The notes under the pieces: generated by a model
Database searches by the model: none
What the model was told of the DNA's origin: nothing
The model's input: the letters and a program-made list of their open reading frames with translations, nothing else
Source: Strongylocentrotus purpuratus
Lineage: Eukaryota; Echinodermata; Echinoidea; Camarodonta; Strongylocentrotidae
Direction of reading: 5' to 3'
Length of the DNA stretch: 64,000 bases
Assembly: GCF_000002235.5 (NCBI RefSeq)
Contig: NW_022145611.1
Location: 13,052,882 to 13,116,881 of the forward strand
In this document: piece by piece, positions 1-11,909 of the stretch
Layout of the letters: every line of letters begins with the position of its first letter
How positions within the stretch are numbered: the first letter of the stretch is position 1
Made by a program: the position numbers and the translations under genes

Positions 1-2186
1 CATGGTGTTTTTTCTGAAGCACGCAGTGAATGAATTGTCCGCACTATAAGTGGGAAATCATGGTTGTTCTGACATCGGGTGTATCCAAATATCGCGAGGT
101 ACCGGTGAAAGCAGACGTTTGCAATTATTGTTTGATAGCTTACTTGCCAATCACATTTCATCGCAACAGCTTAATGCTAATACATGGATACGTTGGGAAC
201 GTAGACTAGATGATATTTGAAGATAATCAGCAAATTGTGCTTCAATTTATTTAAAAAACAACTTAATGAGAGGCGAGACTAATTGGGTCCATTCTTAAAA
301 TTGAATAAGTGTACATAGTTTTAAAACCCTTGGACGGTACAAAGAAAAACTTTAAAAAGCCATCAACATGTTTAATAAAGTAAAACGCCAAACTTACTGA
401 AGTACATTTGCCAGTTTGGAGATTTAGCGTTTGTTTTTCACCGGATAACATTCCGACGTAAGACCAGCACCTAAAATTCACAACATCATGACAAAATGTA
501 ATTGAAAGAGAAGTTAAGTTCATTGTTACACATGGTAACAGTGACACCAATAAAAAATTGTCTAATTCTTGTATTATTATGGAACATTTTTATGTTCCTT
601 TCATGTTGTTATCGATATAGATACATTTTTGGTAATGATAATTATGGTCTAACACAAAATGTGTGGATATGTGAAAAATATGCAATGATTACGTAAATGG
701 GGGACCGTCAAGATGTCCATTCAAGGCAAATCACTGCAACATGTTATGATCTTGAGATTAAGATATTTCTAGTAAATTAATTTTGGAATAAAAATTTAAA
801 TACTGATACCAAGAATACATAAATGTAATTAATCTTGCACTAGCAATTAGGCATACAATCAATATGAAACACAATTAATCAAATGTGTATTATACGATGC
901 TTCAATTCAATTCCTTTGACACCCTTTTACGTCTATGTAAATATATATTATATGTATGTATGTGCTTATGTGTATGTGTGTGCGTGTTTGTGTGCACGTG
1001 AAGTCTTCACCTATACATCTTTTTTTTCCATTTCGTTTTATCTTGAATGGTAATAAATCATCGTAATTGTTTTTACTTACCCCTCTGATTTACCATTATC
1101 AACGACGGCGATATAATGTTCCCTATCTGCATTATTTGTGCAGTCGTAATCGTCTTTTGTGACGTCTTTGAAAGTGAGAATACCGTCTAATATACTGGAA
1201 ACTTGTGCAAACGCCTCCAGACTATACTTATTTTTCATTGCCGCTGTCAATAAATAATAAAAATCACTGCCTATTACTAATAATTCAGTAATTTACCTCA
1301 CACCGACCAGAAATATCTATCTATAAAATAGCTTGCCGAACTTGCGATCACTTGATCACAACAAGGCGTATATTCTTTGGTAGTGTGGTTACCCTTCAAA
1401 ACAGTTCAAAATTGAATTTTGAAAATGATGTAGACCTTGACAAAGAAGATCAATAAATGATGAATCCGTGGCCAAAAAATGACATTTACAGCACAAGCAA
1501 AAGGAATGTTTAACTTATTCTTGTCATACTTTTTGGCGAATGCATAACATTTACAATAGTGATCAAAAACGTTTTTTTTTTTTAATTGATATGTCTTCTG
1601 ATGTTTTAACTTATTTTTGTTATTCACTATTGTATAAAAAGTGACCAGCAGCATTGGCTGAAATGGTAAGTTGACAAGGGACAATGCAAAATATACAAAG
1701 GCACGTTGACAATACTTTGAAAAACATAGAAGCAGTATACATAAGAAATATAGTATGAACATTTTGTAAGTACGTTGTATACGAGATAAATGTAAAAAGA
1801 GGGTAACTGAGGAAAGGGGAAAATGAGGGGAGGGAGACAGATCGATCGAAGGGGTAGGGGGAGAACAAGTTGAAACAGTGAATACAATGATAAAAGAGTA
1901 CACTGTATGGGAAAGGAAAGGGGGTAGATGTGAATACTAAGAGGCAAGGAGAGGGAAGACCAAAGATGGGGGAAAGATTAATGAAGAGGTGGGAAAGATT
2001 AATACAGAGAGAGAGAGAGAGAGAGAGCGAGTGAGAGAAAGAGAAGATATTATGCAATATTCACATCTAGTTAAAGCATTATAGATTAACTATACAGCAG
2101 TGGTCTTATAAAACCACGGTCCTACCTGAGCAGTAAGCATAGTAGACAGTGTCATCCGTCCACTTTGTGATTGTAGCTTCACATTC
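1..2186 (-). CDS. Astacin-domain exons with degenerate zinc-binding site
   Basis: Exons 2186-2126 (phase 0 to 1), 1243-1081 (1 to 2), 470-398 (2 to 0) and 43-1 join in frame. The decisive signature is GCWSYVGMLSGEKQ and the Cys eight residues later, matching the astacin block that reads roughly gCwSyvGr.gg.Q.lsl..gC. The following CGQFIHCVLQKKHH aligns with the GTIVHExxHAxGFxHE helix: the first His is kept, Glu becomes Cys, the second His becomes Gln, Gly becomes His. The exon is cut by the window edge, so the third His position is not visible. Confidence 0.66.
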
Positions 2187-5100
2187 CTGAAAAGATAAAC
2201 ATCATGTAGCGATGGTCAATATACAGTGCACATCAAAAGTCTGCTGTCAATTATTTGATATTTATCATCACAAATGTCCTTGCTATTCGAGATAAACACC
2301 AATGCTCCTAACGCGTGTACAATGGCGGAGTGGGCAAGTGAGCAGAAGGAGCTTAGATATGTTGAGACAAGAAGTTAGTAGACTGTCTAAAATAATTAAA
2401 GGTTATCCTGTCGATTGAAAAAAGCTTCTGTGAAAGCCTAGTTACATTGCATCATTTTAAATAATAAGGCACTGAATCACGAAGCGCAATTTAACTTGTT
2501 AAAGGATTTAAGACCAAAGAAGCACATGCATATGGCCTGACCCCACACTGGTTGCTTAAAGTGACTCGGTAACATTGTTGAAGGTTGATGAAAAACATGC
2601 GTAATTGTTGTATGAAATGCTACTTATTATATTCCTTCTACTGTACTAACCCTCTAACATGCACAAAATCATGAACAAATTCTTAAACCACAAAGATATT
2701 TATGGTTTTCTTTGAAGGCGTCACTGTACAACAACCTCTACCAGGAAATGGCTACCATCTTTGAATTTTCCCAACCGTTTTTCTATGAAAATAAGACATC
2801 ACGTAAGACTGGCTTATAAAAATCTTTAACACTTAAATGTCTGGAATGTTATGTAGAGCCAATTAATTGCTTTGTGACGATTTACATTCACCTGAAATGT
2901 AATTAAATTGTAAGAAAATGGAATCAATCAGATAAGTTTTCCCCAATTGTTATCATTAAAAATGGTCTGTTTTCACTCAAACTTTCAGATTATCTTTATC
3001 TAGCATTGAAGTCGCTACCTTAGCACCATCGTCTCTCATTCTGAACAATGTTACCAAACTTGGAACAAGGCGGTTTTGACAAGACTTTTGAAAGACCCTG
3101 GTGCTCGTTCACCCGTGGCAGAAATATTATGATTAGGGTATCATTGGACAGCAAATAAGTTACGCTTCATCATGAAAGCAATTTCAAAGTCATATTGGTT
3201 ATGACTTTTCAACTAGGAGCTACAAAAGTTGGGTAAACTTTTTATTGATACGCTCTGTACTTGAGAAAGGGGTCCCAAACAATCAAAATATTTATCTCGT
3301 AATACATGATGCGGCAAACAGCATTTTATACACACACACACATATAGATATATATATATATATACACCTTATTATACAAAATCAAATAGTGGTTTCATAT
3401 TTCTATATCATGTTAGAATGAGTACTCAAATGCATTGTCGGTATCGTGTGCTGTCGGTCTATAGGGATACCCCGATTACCATGATTACTGTCGTACACTT
3501 GAAAGGATATATTACATTATTTATTGTTCTCTAGTTAGATATATCAACGCAGTCCTCTTTATCTATCAAATGTACAGTTTATTATAAATAGTTGCGCATA
3601 GTTCCAGTTTCTGGTAAAATTTTAGAATACATACCTCCTCGCTGGCCCGCTTGAACTCCTATAGGATCAAAGATATAAAATACAATGTAAAATTGCGACC
3701 GAAAATGACACATTACATAGTCACCAAATAACAAAATAGTTCGGAGATCGTCATGCCACCGCGAGATTATTACCTCTTCTTCTGACTCTCCTAGTCTCCT
3801 AATCCAAGATGCAGACAATTACTTGCAAATGTACCTATACAACATTATAAAACGAACTTCCATTTTTTAAAGTGCAAGGGCATTTTTTTGTTTTTGCAAT
3901 ACAATGTTCAAGATCGTTATCATAGTCAATGTAAGTTCTGAAACCCTGAAAATTCTACTTTAGAATTTGCATAAATAAATGTAGTATTTTAGCATAAGAA
4001 ATAAATAGGTCGAAAACATATCCTTTTCAAAGCTAAAAAGTCTTTCGAATGTTGAAAAATTCACTACTTCATTAATCTTCTGATTAATAGTTCTAATGGT
4101 ATCATCCCAAATGGGTTTTACAGTCTGACATTCAATGAAAAGATGTAGGTAAGTCTCGGGTTCATTATCGCAAAATGAACAATTAGGAGAATTCTTTCGT
4201 TTAATTTTGAACAAGAAGTTATGTTATGCTATGGCTTTATAAAGTAGTTTGAATAAAATGAACGAATGCGAGTGCTTTTAGTACATTTGAAACTTTCAAT
4301 ATGAATCTTTAGATTAAAATAGTCATTAATAGTGTATTATTTTACTACAAACGACATATCGAAATAAATGTGCTTTTCGATGTATTAAGCGCTATCTTAA
4401 CCCATATTATTATCCCCATTATTATCATGTAATGGTATATTTATTCAAAATCTGTCTCGCAACCTTGTTTTCACAAATATAAACAACATGCACATAAGAA
4501 TAAATAAAAGTACTATATCAACATATTACAAGGAATAAAAGAATGATACGCGATCTTGCATGGTAAATGTTTATAACAATTTATGATTAATCATCATAAT
4601 CATCATCATCATTATTTATGCTAGATTAATAATGAAAATAGCGGTGATTATCATCGTAACAATTATTATAATAATAATAGCGACGATAATAATGGCAAAA
4701 TTAATAATAATAATAATAATAAAATGTATGATGATAATGATGATGATTATTATTAGTATTACTATTATTATTATTATCATTATTAAAAGTTGAAAGTATG
4801 TTTCGGAGAGCTTTCATTTTTGTCGAGTTTGTTGTGGCGGCATCGAACAAACATGTACTTCACAGGCAATCTCTATGTAAAAAATAGACTTTTCTGTTTT
4901 GAAATTGTTCCAACAAGAGGTGGCGATTAAATATGAAAAATATTGGTCACAAAAAAGTGCTTATTCTAGCGTATGACCATTTTGTTTCTTACTTTCGAGT
5001 AGTGTTAATATTACTATCTGAACATATTCGAACTCTTTTTTTTAAATATTTACAAGAGCAAATGAATCCTGGTTTTACTTTCCAAAGGTTTATAGCTAGA

Positions 5101-5650
5101 CGCCATTGTTCTTTTTATTTATTTTGTTCTTCTCATTGCTATTGTTTACTTACATTTCAGCAAAGTTCATACATCCCTGATTTCTCTATTTTTATATAGC
5201 ACTGTATATTTGTATTTCATCTGAATATGAAAATTAACGAACAAACGAACGAACATGCGAAAATTACGAAGAAAAAAGTACGAGAAGGATCTAAAAATGT
5301 TATCTGTCTACTAGAAATGAAGTACAAACTCTAGCCTTATCATTATATTACTTTAATATGTAAATATCGTTAAGCCCCTTTCAAAAATTGAATACGTATT
5401 CCAAATATTTTAACTAAACATCAGTATTGATACCACAATGTTTTTGCAATTCTTTATTCTAAAATATCGAGCAAACTTCATACATACCATCTCATCATCA
5501 CCACGTTTGAACTCCTATTTGAAAATTTAAAAAAATTTACGAAATTAATAATATGCAATTTATTTTATTGTGCGAAAGGGCAGTTTAACCTCTTACGGCA
5601 ACTTAATCTCTACCCTGAGTTTTCCTCCATTGCATCCAGATCTCCCACTT

Positions 5651-5687
<37 letters not shown>

Positions 5688-8600
5688 CTGTCTATCCGAC
5701 TATCCATCTATCTATCTTTCTTTCCCCGTGACTGAATTTGAACAAAACAAATTCCCTACCCCCACTGAGCTAATGAGAGGACGTCGGTGAAACATTATAT
5801 AAGCATTCTAAAGTGACCTGGGTAAACTTTCACCCATTTTTTGTTAAAAAAAGGAACATGCATGTTTGTTGGTTGAATGTTACCCAACATTTGGTAAATG
5901 TTAATTAATGTTGGGTATATTTTACCCGATAGTGCGTTAGCTGTAACTCAACAAAAATGAATGTTGCCATTTTTACCCAACATAACTAATATTTTAGCTA
6001 GCACTTTTTAGACAGTGTAATAACATTTAAAACGAAATTACAACAGTTTCATCCGTGTCCGATGTCTCCATGACATTTAACAATGTAAGTAAGACTGTAC
6101 AAATTAATAGACTCTCATAGACTATTTTAAAAAGGTGAAATACTTACCGCTTCGTCGCTCCGCTGGAATTAAAAAAAAATGGATAAAGTGAACCGTTTTG
6201 ATAGTGTGTCTTCTAATATGCCAACTGAAGAGGTTAAAGTTGTTAATCGACGCATTACAAAGAAAGGGCATGGCCATGATGACTGCACGAGGTAGATATC
6301 ATTAAATGGATGTTGCACCAGAAATTATACAAAATCCTAATAAGTATTTATAATTTTGTTATCCTTCCACTTCATTCGATTGTATCTTTTTGTACTTATT
6401 CATTTTACGTTTTGTGGAAATAAATTCATTTCATTAATTATAACAGTTATCGACAATTTATCTAACAGCGACTTTTTGAGGTTGTTTTAAGGTATTTTGG
6501 AAGAAAATAGAAATTTCTTACCATTAGCTGAAAATTCACAAAGCTAAATGGATTTTGTTTTGTAGAAGGGTATTTAGCCGTGTTTTAGACCCGTTGCATG
6601 TTGTAGTCTTTTCATCGACGTCTTTCAATCATTTTTATTACTGTCCAAAATTATTATATTTTATAAATTATGTAAAACAGTTCTATAGTTATGTTGTCCT
6701 GTATTTTTGTAATAGATAAATAAATTAAGTGAATGGGACGTACAGGTATGCAGTATGCTTTCTAAAAGGTTTAGATTCTATATGCTAGATAGAGTGGTTT
6801 ACTATCCAGCTGATCTGTATAGCTAAAGGAAAATGATTGAAAACACGTTCTGATTCAAACATAGCTTGTTGAAATCATGTATTTAACACTTTTTTGTTTG
6901 TCTATCTTATATATTGGTGTACAAAAGTGTTGTGAACAAAATTATTGTCCTTTATGTTCATTATAAGTGATGATAATGCATACCTTTTCAGCGCCGAAGT
7001 TATCGGGTAGTTCCTTTTCTTTCTCTCTTTCCGCCCTCTGAAAAAAATGACGTGACAAAAACAGTTTTGTTCAGTTACTAAAAGCAACATGTTATACATT
7101 CGAAAAGTTTGTACATGATTGTACATGTAGAATAATAGTTTGATTGCAACTTTATATATATTTGTTTCAGTTAGTTGCATGGATTCTGAGTGACTGACTA
7201 AAAAAGACTTTATACCGTCGCAAAAAAACTATGTAATGTAAAAAAAAGCCTGTTATATCATTTTCGGAAAATAAATGTCCCATGATTATGATTTATCCAT
7301 TCTTTCAGTGCATCGTTATATCAACGGTGTACAAATGATAATAATAATAATAGCTCACATTTATAATGCGCCTAAAACTTTGTTTCTAGGCGCAGCACAT
7401 ATGATTGATTGATTGATTGATTTTTATTCGACAAGCTTCCAACATACAACAATATACAATAATAACAGATCAAAAAAAAAAGTCAGCTTGAACAGGATAA
7501 CCCACGAAAGCTCGAGAGCTTATTTCCAGTGGGGTCCCTTACAGACATGTATAAAATTAATAAGTTAAAATAGTAATATTTACAGACAGATAAGAAAATG
7601 AAAAGAACTACTTATTAAAGATAATAATAATAACAACATTAAACTGATGATAGAAATGATATTAAGTACAAGAAGAAAAAGAAGAAGGAGAAGAAGAAAA
7701 AGAGGAGAAGGAAGAAGAGGAAAATAATGATGAATTTGTAGAATTTCTATAACGTACGAAAACATAAGTATATACAACATGAAAAAGTATGAACCGACAG
7801 AAGAATAAAAATTTCAATCATATAACATGTCATTCACTTCTCTTCTCTGACTGTCAAGTATTAGGTATTCCTTTAATTTCCTCTTAAAATGATCATAGTT
7901 TCCTATTCCTATGATTACCCCAGTCAACGGATTCAGGCTTACCCGCAACACAATGTATGCACATTTTCCACTCCCTGGGGAGCATTCCAGCCAGTCGCCA
8001 TTTTACAAGCGCCACTTGCTAATCCAACCACATTAACTTTCGCATCCTACCGGGTACCCTTTTAACACCTGGGTGGAGAGTGGCAATTGTAGATCAATGT
8101 CTTGCCAAAGGACATTAGTGTCGCGGCGGGACTTGAACCGCGGACCTTGTGATCCACAGTCCGGTGACATATCCACTCGACCACGACACCTCAACAAATG
8201 TAAACATACGTGAGTTTTGTTGCTCTTGCTGTACTTTCATTCCGACACAAACACACACACGCACGCCCAAACACACACCCGCTCATTTAAATCATGTATA
8301 CATGTTTATATATAAAATAATATATACTCTATGAATTTATATTAATAATTTCATTCAAATATAAGTAAGAACGTCATACATACCGACTTTTGTTCCTCCT
8401 AGGATGGAGAGCGAAGGAAAAGAAAGACGAAATTTACTGTATAGTGAATATATTTCCGGAATTGGTTATAGCTTTTCTTCCAGTTCTTCATACGTTTCAA
8501 CTTGCCTCTTTTTTATTTTCAAATTTTGATTCTCATAAGCTTAAACAGTGTTTAATATATCTACGATCATACTCCTAGCTGTCAAATGAAAAGAACATAC

Positions 8601-10307
8601 CGAATCTATATAACGTTTACGGTTCTCAGTTGATACCCGATTTTTACAGATATTGATTTAATGCTTCATTATGCTTTATTTGCAATCTATAAAGCGAGTG
8701 TAGGAAATCAATTTAATAAAAATGTAGTAACGAGAATAATAAGCAAATATTTTTTGTTTATGTTGAAATACAAAATAGAAGTAGAGGAAAACAAAACTAA
8801 GACAACGAATTTGAATATTATTAAGTGGAAGAAGACAATTACTAATTTAAAATCTGCTATCAAGTAAATAGAGATATAATTTTATTTGACCTCATTTAGA
8901 CATGTGATTAAGTGCTTTGTTATGAATATTTATGTACTACGATGTTATCCATGATTTTATCTTAATAAAGATTTATTTCAACAAAAACAAAAAAAAAATA
9001 CCCGATTTTTGTTTTCTTCTGCTGATTTCTTTTAAACAGAATTCCCTCATCACGATGTTCGATATCTATATTTTTCATAAGATGTTTAAATTGTAACTTT
9101 GTTCCCATGGCTTCAAACTTGCAGTGCTTCTTTCTCATATCTACTTTCAAACCTTTAAAAAGATCAGGGGGGTTTTAATCCTCAAAAATTCTCTCATTAT
9201 TAGGTTTCAGTACCATAAGAAAGATACGATATCACAGCTGTACGTGTTAGTATTTCATGTGCTTTTATTGTAACCTGTATGTAATTTAGGTCTCAGGTTC
9301 CTATTTTTAGTATTTTTAGTAAACCTTTCAATAAATATTAAAATTATTGAAAAAGCAAATGTTGTGGGTTTTGATAAATGAAAATGATCTCGAAATAGAA
9401 TACCTAATACCCCCCAGCAAAAAAATGGCGATGTTTGATTATAAATTCAAAGAGAGTCATATGAGCAAGAGCTTAATTAATGACTTTACAAATGCACATA
9501 ATGCGATGAAAATCCTTTGGACCATGCCATCCTCTCCTTAAAGTAAATCTTTAAAGGAATTATTTGGCATTTTCAACTAAAAAGTTATTTTATATAACTT
9601 TGCTCTATTCACTTCCTAAACCCAAATAAAATACAGTGGCCTATTAAATGGGTTTTGTATTTATAACACATGGATGGCTACTAGACCTATGGTTGTAAAA
9701 CCGACCAAAACCTTGGTCGAAATGACAATTCACTGTTTGGAGCAAAGAAAATTGGTCGAACGTTATTTAGAAACATTGACAAATTCATACCGCTTGGTCA
9801 TAATTTAAATGCATCCCCGTCATCATGATTACATTCATAGTATGACCAGGGATATCCCTGGTATGACCAATAATTCCTCGGTCACTGGACCTAATATGAC
9901 GCGCTAAATCGCCCCTTCCCCCCAAAAAACCCGTTGCGCCAAAACGAAAAAAAGTTTGACATGTATTCAAATGTAACTACACTCAAAAAAGGCCCTACTC
10001 ACTATGTGATTAATATTTTCCTCGGAAACCGTTTTTTAGTATTTTTTTTTGCCATGTTATGTTTTTTTTAAATTAAATGTTTTCAAATATTTTAATTTCT
10101 CTTTTTATAATTATTCATTTTCTAAAATGTTTTTTGTGAGGATAAGGTTTTAACGTGAATGAAGAAAACTGTCATGAAACGAAAACAATAAACAGGCAAG
10201 ACAAAACAAACAAACAATCTAGCACTTACCTCCACAGCTCCTGGCAATGATAAAGTCATCACACCGATAGCACACAAGAGAAGGCAAAGTGCCACGGCAA
10301 ACTTCAT
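1..10307 (-). CDS. Astacin-like secreted protein, 5' part of gene (runs off left edge)
   Basis: Predicted exons, each with AG acceptor and GT donor and agreeing phases: 10307-10230, 8398-8384, 7037-6984, 6162-6148, 5514-5488, 3658-3635, 2186-2126, 1243-1081, 470-398 and 43-1 (continues outside). The product starts with a signal peptide, then a short charged linker, then the N-terminal half of an astacin (M12A) domain: a KWTDDTVYYAY strand, SAAMKNKYS helix, HYIAVVDNGKSEG and GCWSYVGMLSGEKQ followed by a Cys, which is the block that precedes the zinc helix in astacins. The next exon should carry HExxHxxGxxH but reads HCVLQKKHH, so Glu, the second His and Gly are absent. Known: active astacins need that Glu and three His. 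Inference: a catalytically dead, secreted astacin homologue. Family call is firm; the tiny exons need transcript support. Confidence 0.68.
3635..8398 (-). CDS. Five micro-exons encoding a charged linker
   Basis: Exons of 15, 54, 15, 27 and 24 nt (8398-8384, 7037-6984, 6162-6148, 5514-5488, 3658-3635) each have an AG acceptor and a GTATGT, GTATGC or GTAAGT donor, and each is a multiple of three in phase 0. They encode EEQKS, an 18-residue Lys/Glu-rich piece, RSDEA, EFKRGDDEM and EFKRASEE. The last two share EFKR and similar flanks, so they probably arose by exon duplication. They occupy the place of an astacin propeptide but lack a recognisable cysteine or aspartate switch. Symmetrical phases would let any of them be skipped without a frameshift. 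Confidence 0.5.
3840..4270 (-). mobile_element. L1/Tx1-like LINE fragment (C-terminal zinc-knuckle region and 3' end)
   Basis: Minus-strand frame contains SPNCSFCDNEPETYLHLFIEC followed by a Trp-Asp pair, the CxxC-H-C knuckle found after the reverse transcriptase of L1/Tx1-type LINEs, then MLKYYIYLCK. The reading frame is broken at least twice. It lies in an intron of the astacin-like gene and is only a remnant. Confidence 0.6.
4570..4800. repeat. ATT/ATA-rich imperfect trinucleotide tract
   Basis: Repeated TAATAATAATAAT, ATCATCATCATC and ATTATTATT runs over about 230 bp in an intron of the astacin-like gene. Low-complexity sequence with no coding sense. Confidence 0.7.
5655..5690. repeat. 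(TC)n microsatellite
   Basis: Run of TC dinucleotides followed by TTTC and TATC repeats to about 5725. Confidence 0.8.
7337..8190 (-). mobile_element. tRNA-derived SINE, interrupted by a LINE fragment
   Basis: Read on the minus strand, 8190-8110 is a tRNA-like head with a B box GGTTCAAGTCC and an A-box-like GTGGTCGAGTGG. A body follows (CTTTGGCAAGACATTGATC, GGGTACCCGGTAGG), a pattern common in echinoderm genomes. The tail at 7337-7400 (GGCGCATTATAAATGTGAGC and an ATT repeat) lies beyond the nested LINE at 7402-7918. Confidence 0.65.
7402..7918 (-). mobile_element. CR1/L2-like LINE 3' fragment nested in a SINE
   Basis: On the minus strand the fragment begins with a C-terminal reverse-transcriptase tail (HFKRKLKEYLILDSQ and stop), then a 3' UTR, ending CGAATAAAAATCAATCAATC with a short ATCA tandem repeat, as is usual for CR1/L2-type 3' ends. 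SINE sequence flanks it on both sides, so it inserted into the SINE. Confidence 0.6.
8640..8998 (+). mobile_element. L1/Tx1-like LINE 3' end with poly(A) tail
   Basis: A 68-residue frame (8661-8867) reads IYKASVGNQF, MLKYKIEVEENK and IIKWKK, matching the far C-terminus of L1/Tx1 ORF2. A 3' UTR follows, with AATAAAG at about 8963 and an A-rich tail ending at 8998. Together with the fragment near 4.0 kb it indicates the same LINE family in both orientations within this gene. Confidence 0.5.
8999..10229. other. Intron sequence, nothing recognised
   Basis: Rest of the first intron of the astacin-like gene. Short frames only; 9690-9960 has several copies of a TATGACCAGGGATATCCCTGG-like palindrome, otherwise no gene, RNA or transposon end was recognised. 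Confidence 0.4.
10230..10307 (-). CDS. Signal-peptide exon of the astacin-like gene
   Basis: 26 codons from ATG: a Lys at position 2, then a hydrophobic core (FAVALCLLLCAIGVM) and a small-residue stretch (LSLPGA) suited to signal peptidase. It ends GTGGAG followed by GTAAGT, a consensus donor, in phase 0. A different-frame ORF overlaps it but lacks any recognisable feature. A TATA box lies about 105 bp upstream. Confidence 0.7.
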
Positions 10308-10410
10308 CCTGGGTAAGTAGACAAGATTTCTTTAAGCAGAATTCAATAGGTCGTTTTGCTTCGGGAGAGTCCAGATGCGAAATGATGAATGGAAGTATAG
10401 CGTCGATGGT

Positions 10411-10417
10411 TTTTATA
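10411..10417 (-). promoter_or_regulatory. TATA box of the astacin-like gene
   Basis: TATAAAA on the minus strand, about 105 bp upstream of the signal-peptide ATG, leaving room for a 5' UTR of about 70-80 nt with no intervening splice site needed. Confidence 0.45.
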
Positions 10418-10917
10418 ACATTTTCCCGTCTAGTATACCCTTCCTTCAATAACACTTTCAGTATCCTCATTAGAGAATCCTCATTAGAGAAGATTGAAGA
10501 CCCCGTATCAGAATAAAAGAAAATAAAGTAGAAAGAACAAAGTAATTACGTCAATAGGGTATTCTCGTATCAAAATATATTGATTTCTGTGGGCAAACAT
10601 TGTGTCAAAAAAAAAATTAATTAACTCACGGTAATATACACACATTAAAAACGCCTTTCGGCTTAATATCTTTTGGTGCGAATACGCCTAAACTTTTTGT
10701 TGGTAATAGATTCAAAAGTTCCATTTTTATTTACTTTAAAAGAAAAAAAGAGATTGCTATAACAGTGATACTCTAACATCGGTTAAGTTGTTATAGTCAT
10801 AACATGTCGATGACATAGGAAAGTTTTTATATAAAGTGTTAACGGTGTATCACAAATATGTTATGGACCTTTAATTGTACTGATGAGCTTATTTCTAATA
10901 TCCGAAATGTAAAGAAT

Positions 10918-11008
10918 TTGGAGAGATGTATCGGGCAGAGGTTCGAAGCTGCAACCTCTTCATTGAGGGACAATTGAATGACCCGCTCTGCCACAGTGAA
11001 TGTGCTTA
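10918..11008 (-). mobile_element. tRNA-like SINE head fragment
   Basis: On the minus strand, GTGGCAGAGCGGGTCA (A-box-like) is followed after a long variable region by GCTTCGAACCTC (B-box-like), giving a class-II-tRNA-like layout. There is no clean acceptor stem, so it is more likely a SINE head than a working tRNA gene. Confidence 0.4.
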
Positions 11009-11402
11009 TTTAAAACACATTATGTTTATGACATTAATTAATTCAATATTAATCAAATATTGTTATCTTATGTGCCTGATTGTTCGGTATATTCTTTGTT
11101 CTTAATTCGGAGATCCGACTTTTCCTGGGGGTGGGGGAGGGGACTAGAATTATCCTTTAACGAATTAAAAGAAAGGGTGGATGTGTTTTTTTTTAATCCG
11201 AAGGAGATTATTAAGACAATCAGAGGTTTTTAATGAACTACCTTTTTAACATCGATATAACAGTGAGTTTAATGACATCATTCCAATTTTAACGAATTGG
11301 ACAAAAAAATTATCAGAAGGAGATTTTTTGACATCATTCTGTCATGAAAGGTTGTAATAAATTACAAATTTAATTTCAATATGATATCAACATTATTGTT
11401 TT

Positions 11403-11470
11403 TAAAGAATGCTATAGTCCAACTTTTAATTAAATATCGGAATGCTATAGTCCAACTTTTAATTAAATAT
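11403..11470. repeat. 33-bp tandem duplication
   Basis: AATGCTATAGTCCAACTTTT and the following ATTAAATATC are repeated head to tail with almost no change. The sequence after it (to about 11560) is similar to 19565-19700, with TTAATTAACAGCA, CAGAAC(G/A)AAGACA and GTCTGTTTAAT in the same order. Confidence 0.75.
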
Positions 11471-11909
11471 CAGATTTTAATTAACAGCAAAAGACTTCAC
11501 TCCATTTTTTTTCCAGAACGAAGACAGGGCTCCCTCCTTTTGTCTGTTTAATGGTGTACATTGTCTAAACAAGATTCATACCGTCATCATTCTATCAGTT
11601 TTAATTACTTTTCAAAATGGCTGTTTCCCAACTTAGGTCTCCTTGTTTGAAGTCCTTATAACTGCGGCATTGTTTCTTGACCTACTTTCTTTACTTATAT
11701 TTTCGTTTTAATTTAATTAAATTTATATTCATTGTGTGAATGTGATGTTGTTGATTAGTTTTTGTCTATTTAGACAAGTCTTGTCGAGAGTTTTCTTCTC
11801 ATACTAATAACGTTAAATTTGTGTAGCGCGTAATAATTACATTTTTGAGAACATAAACATATTACAGAAAACTATAAGCACTACATTGTAAGAAAAAAAT
11901 AGGCCTTAA

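Noticed and set aside
1406-2057. Three overlapping minus-strand frames of 106-165 codons
   Set aside because: They arise from AG-rich low-complexity sequence (Ser/Leu/Phe-rich on the other strand) and lie across an intron of the astacin-like gene.
3774-3798. Possible extra micro-exon of the astacin-like gene between the 27-nt and 24-nt exons
   Set aside because: It has plausible AG and GT borders but is 25 or 17 nt long and breaks the phase that all neighbours keep.
7700-8190. Functional tRNA gene on the minus strand near 8.15 kb
   Set aside because: The tRNA-like part runs straight into a SINE body without a pol III terminator, so it is a SINE head.
10219-10470. 83-codon minus-strand frame overlapping the signal-peptide exon
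   Set aside because: No recognisable domain; the overlapping frame has a clear signal peptide, a consensus donor and in-phase downstream exons.
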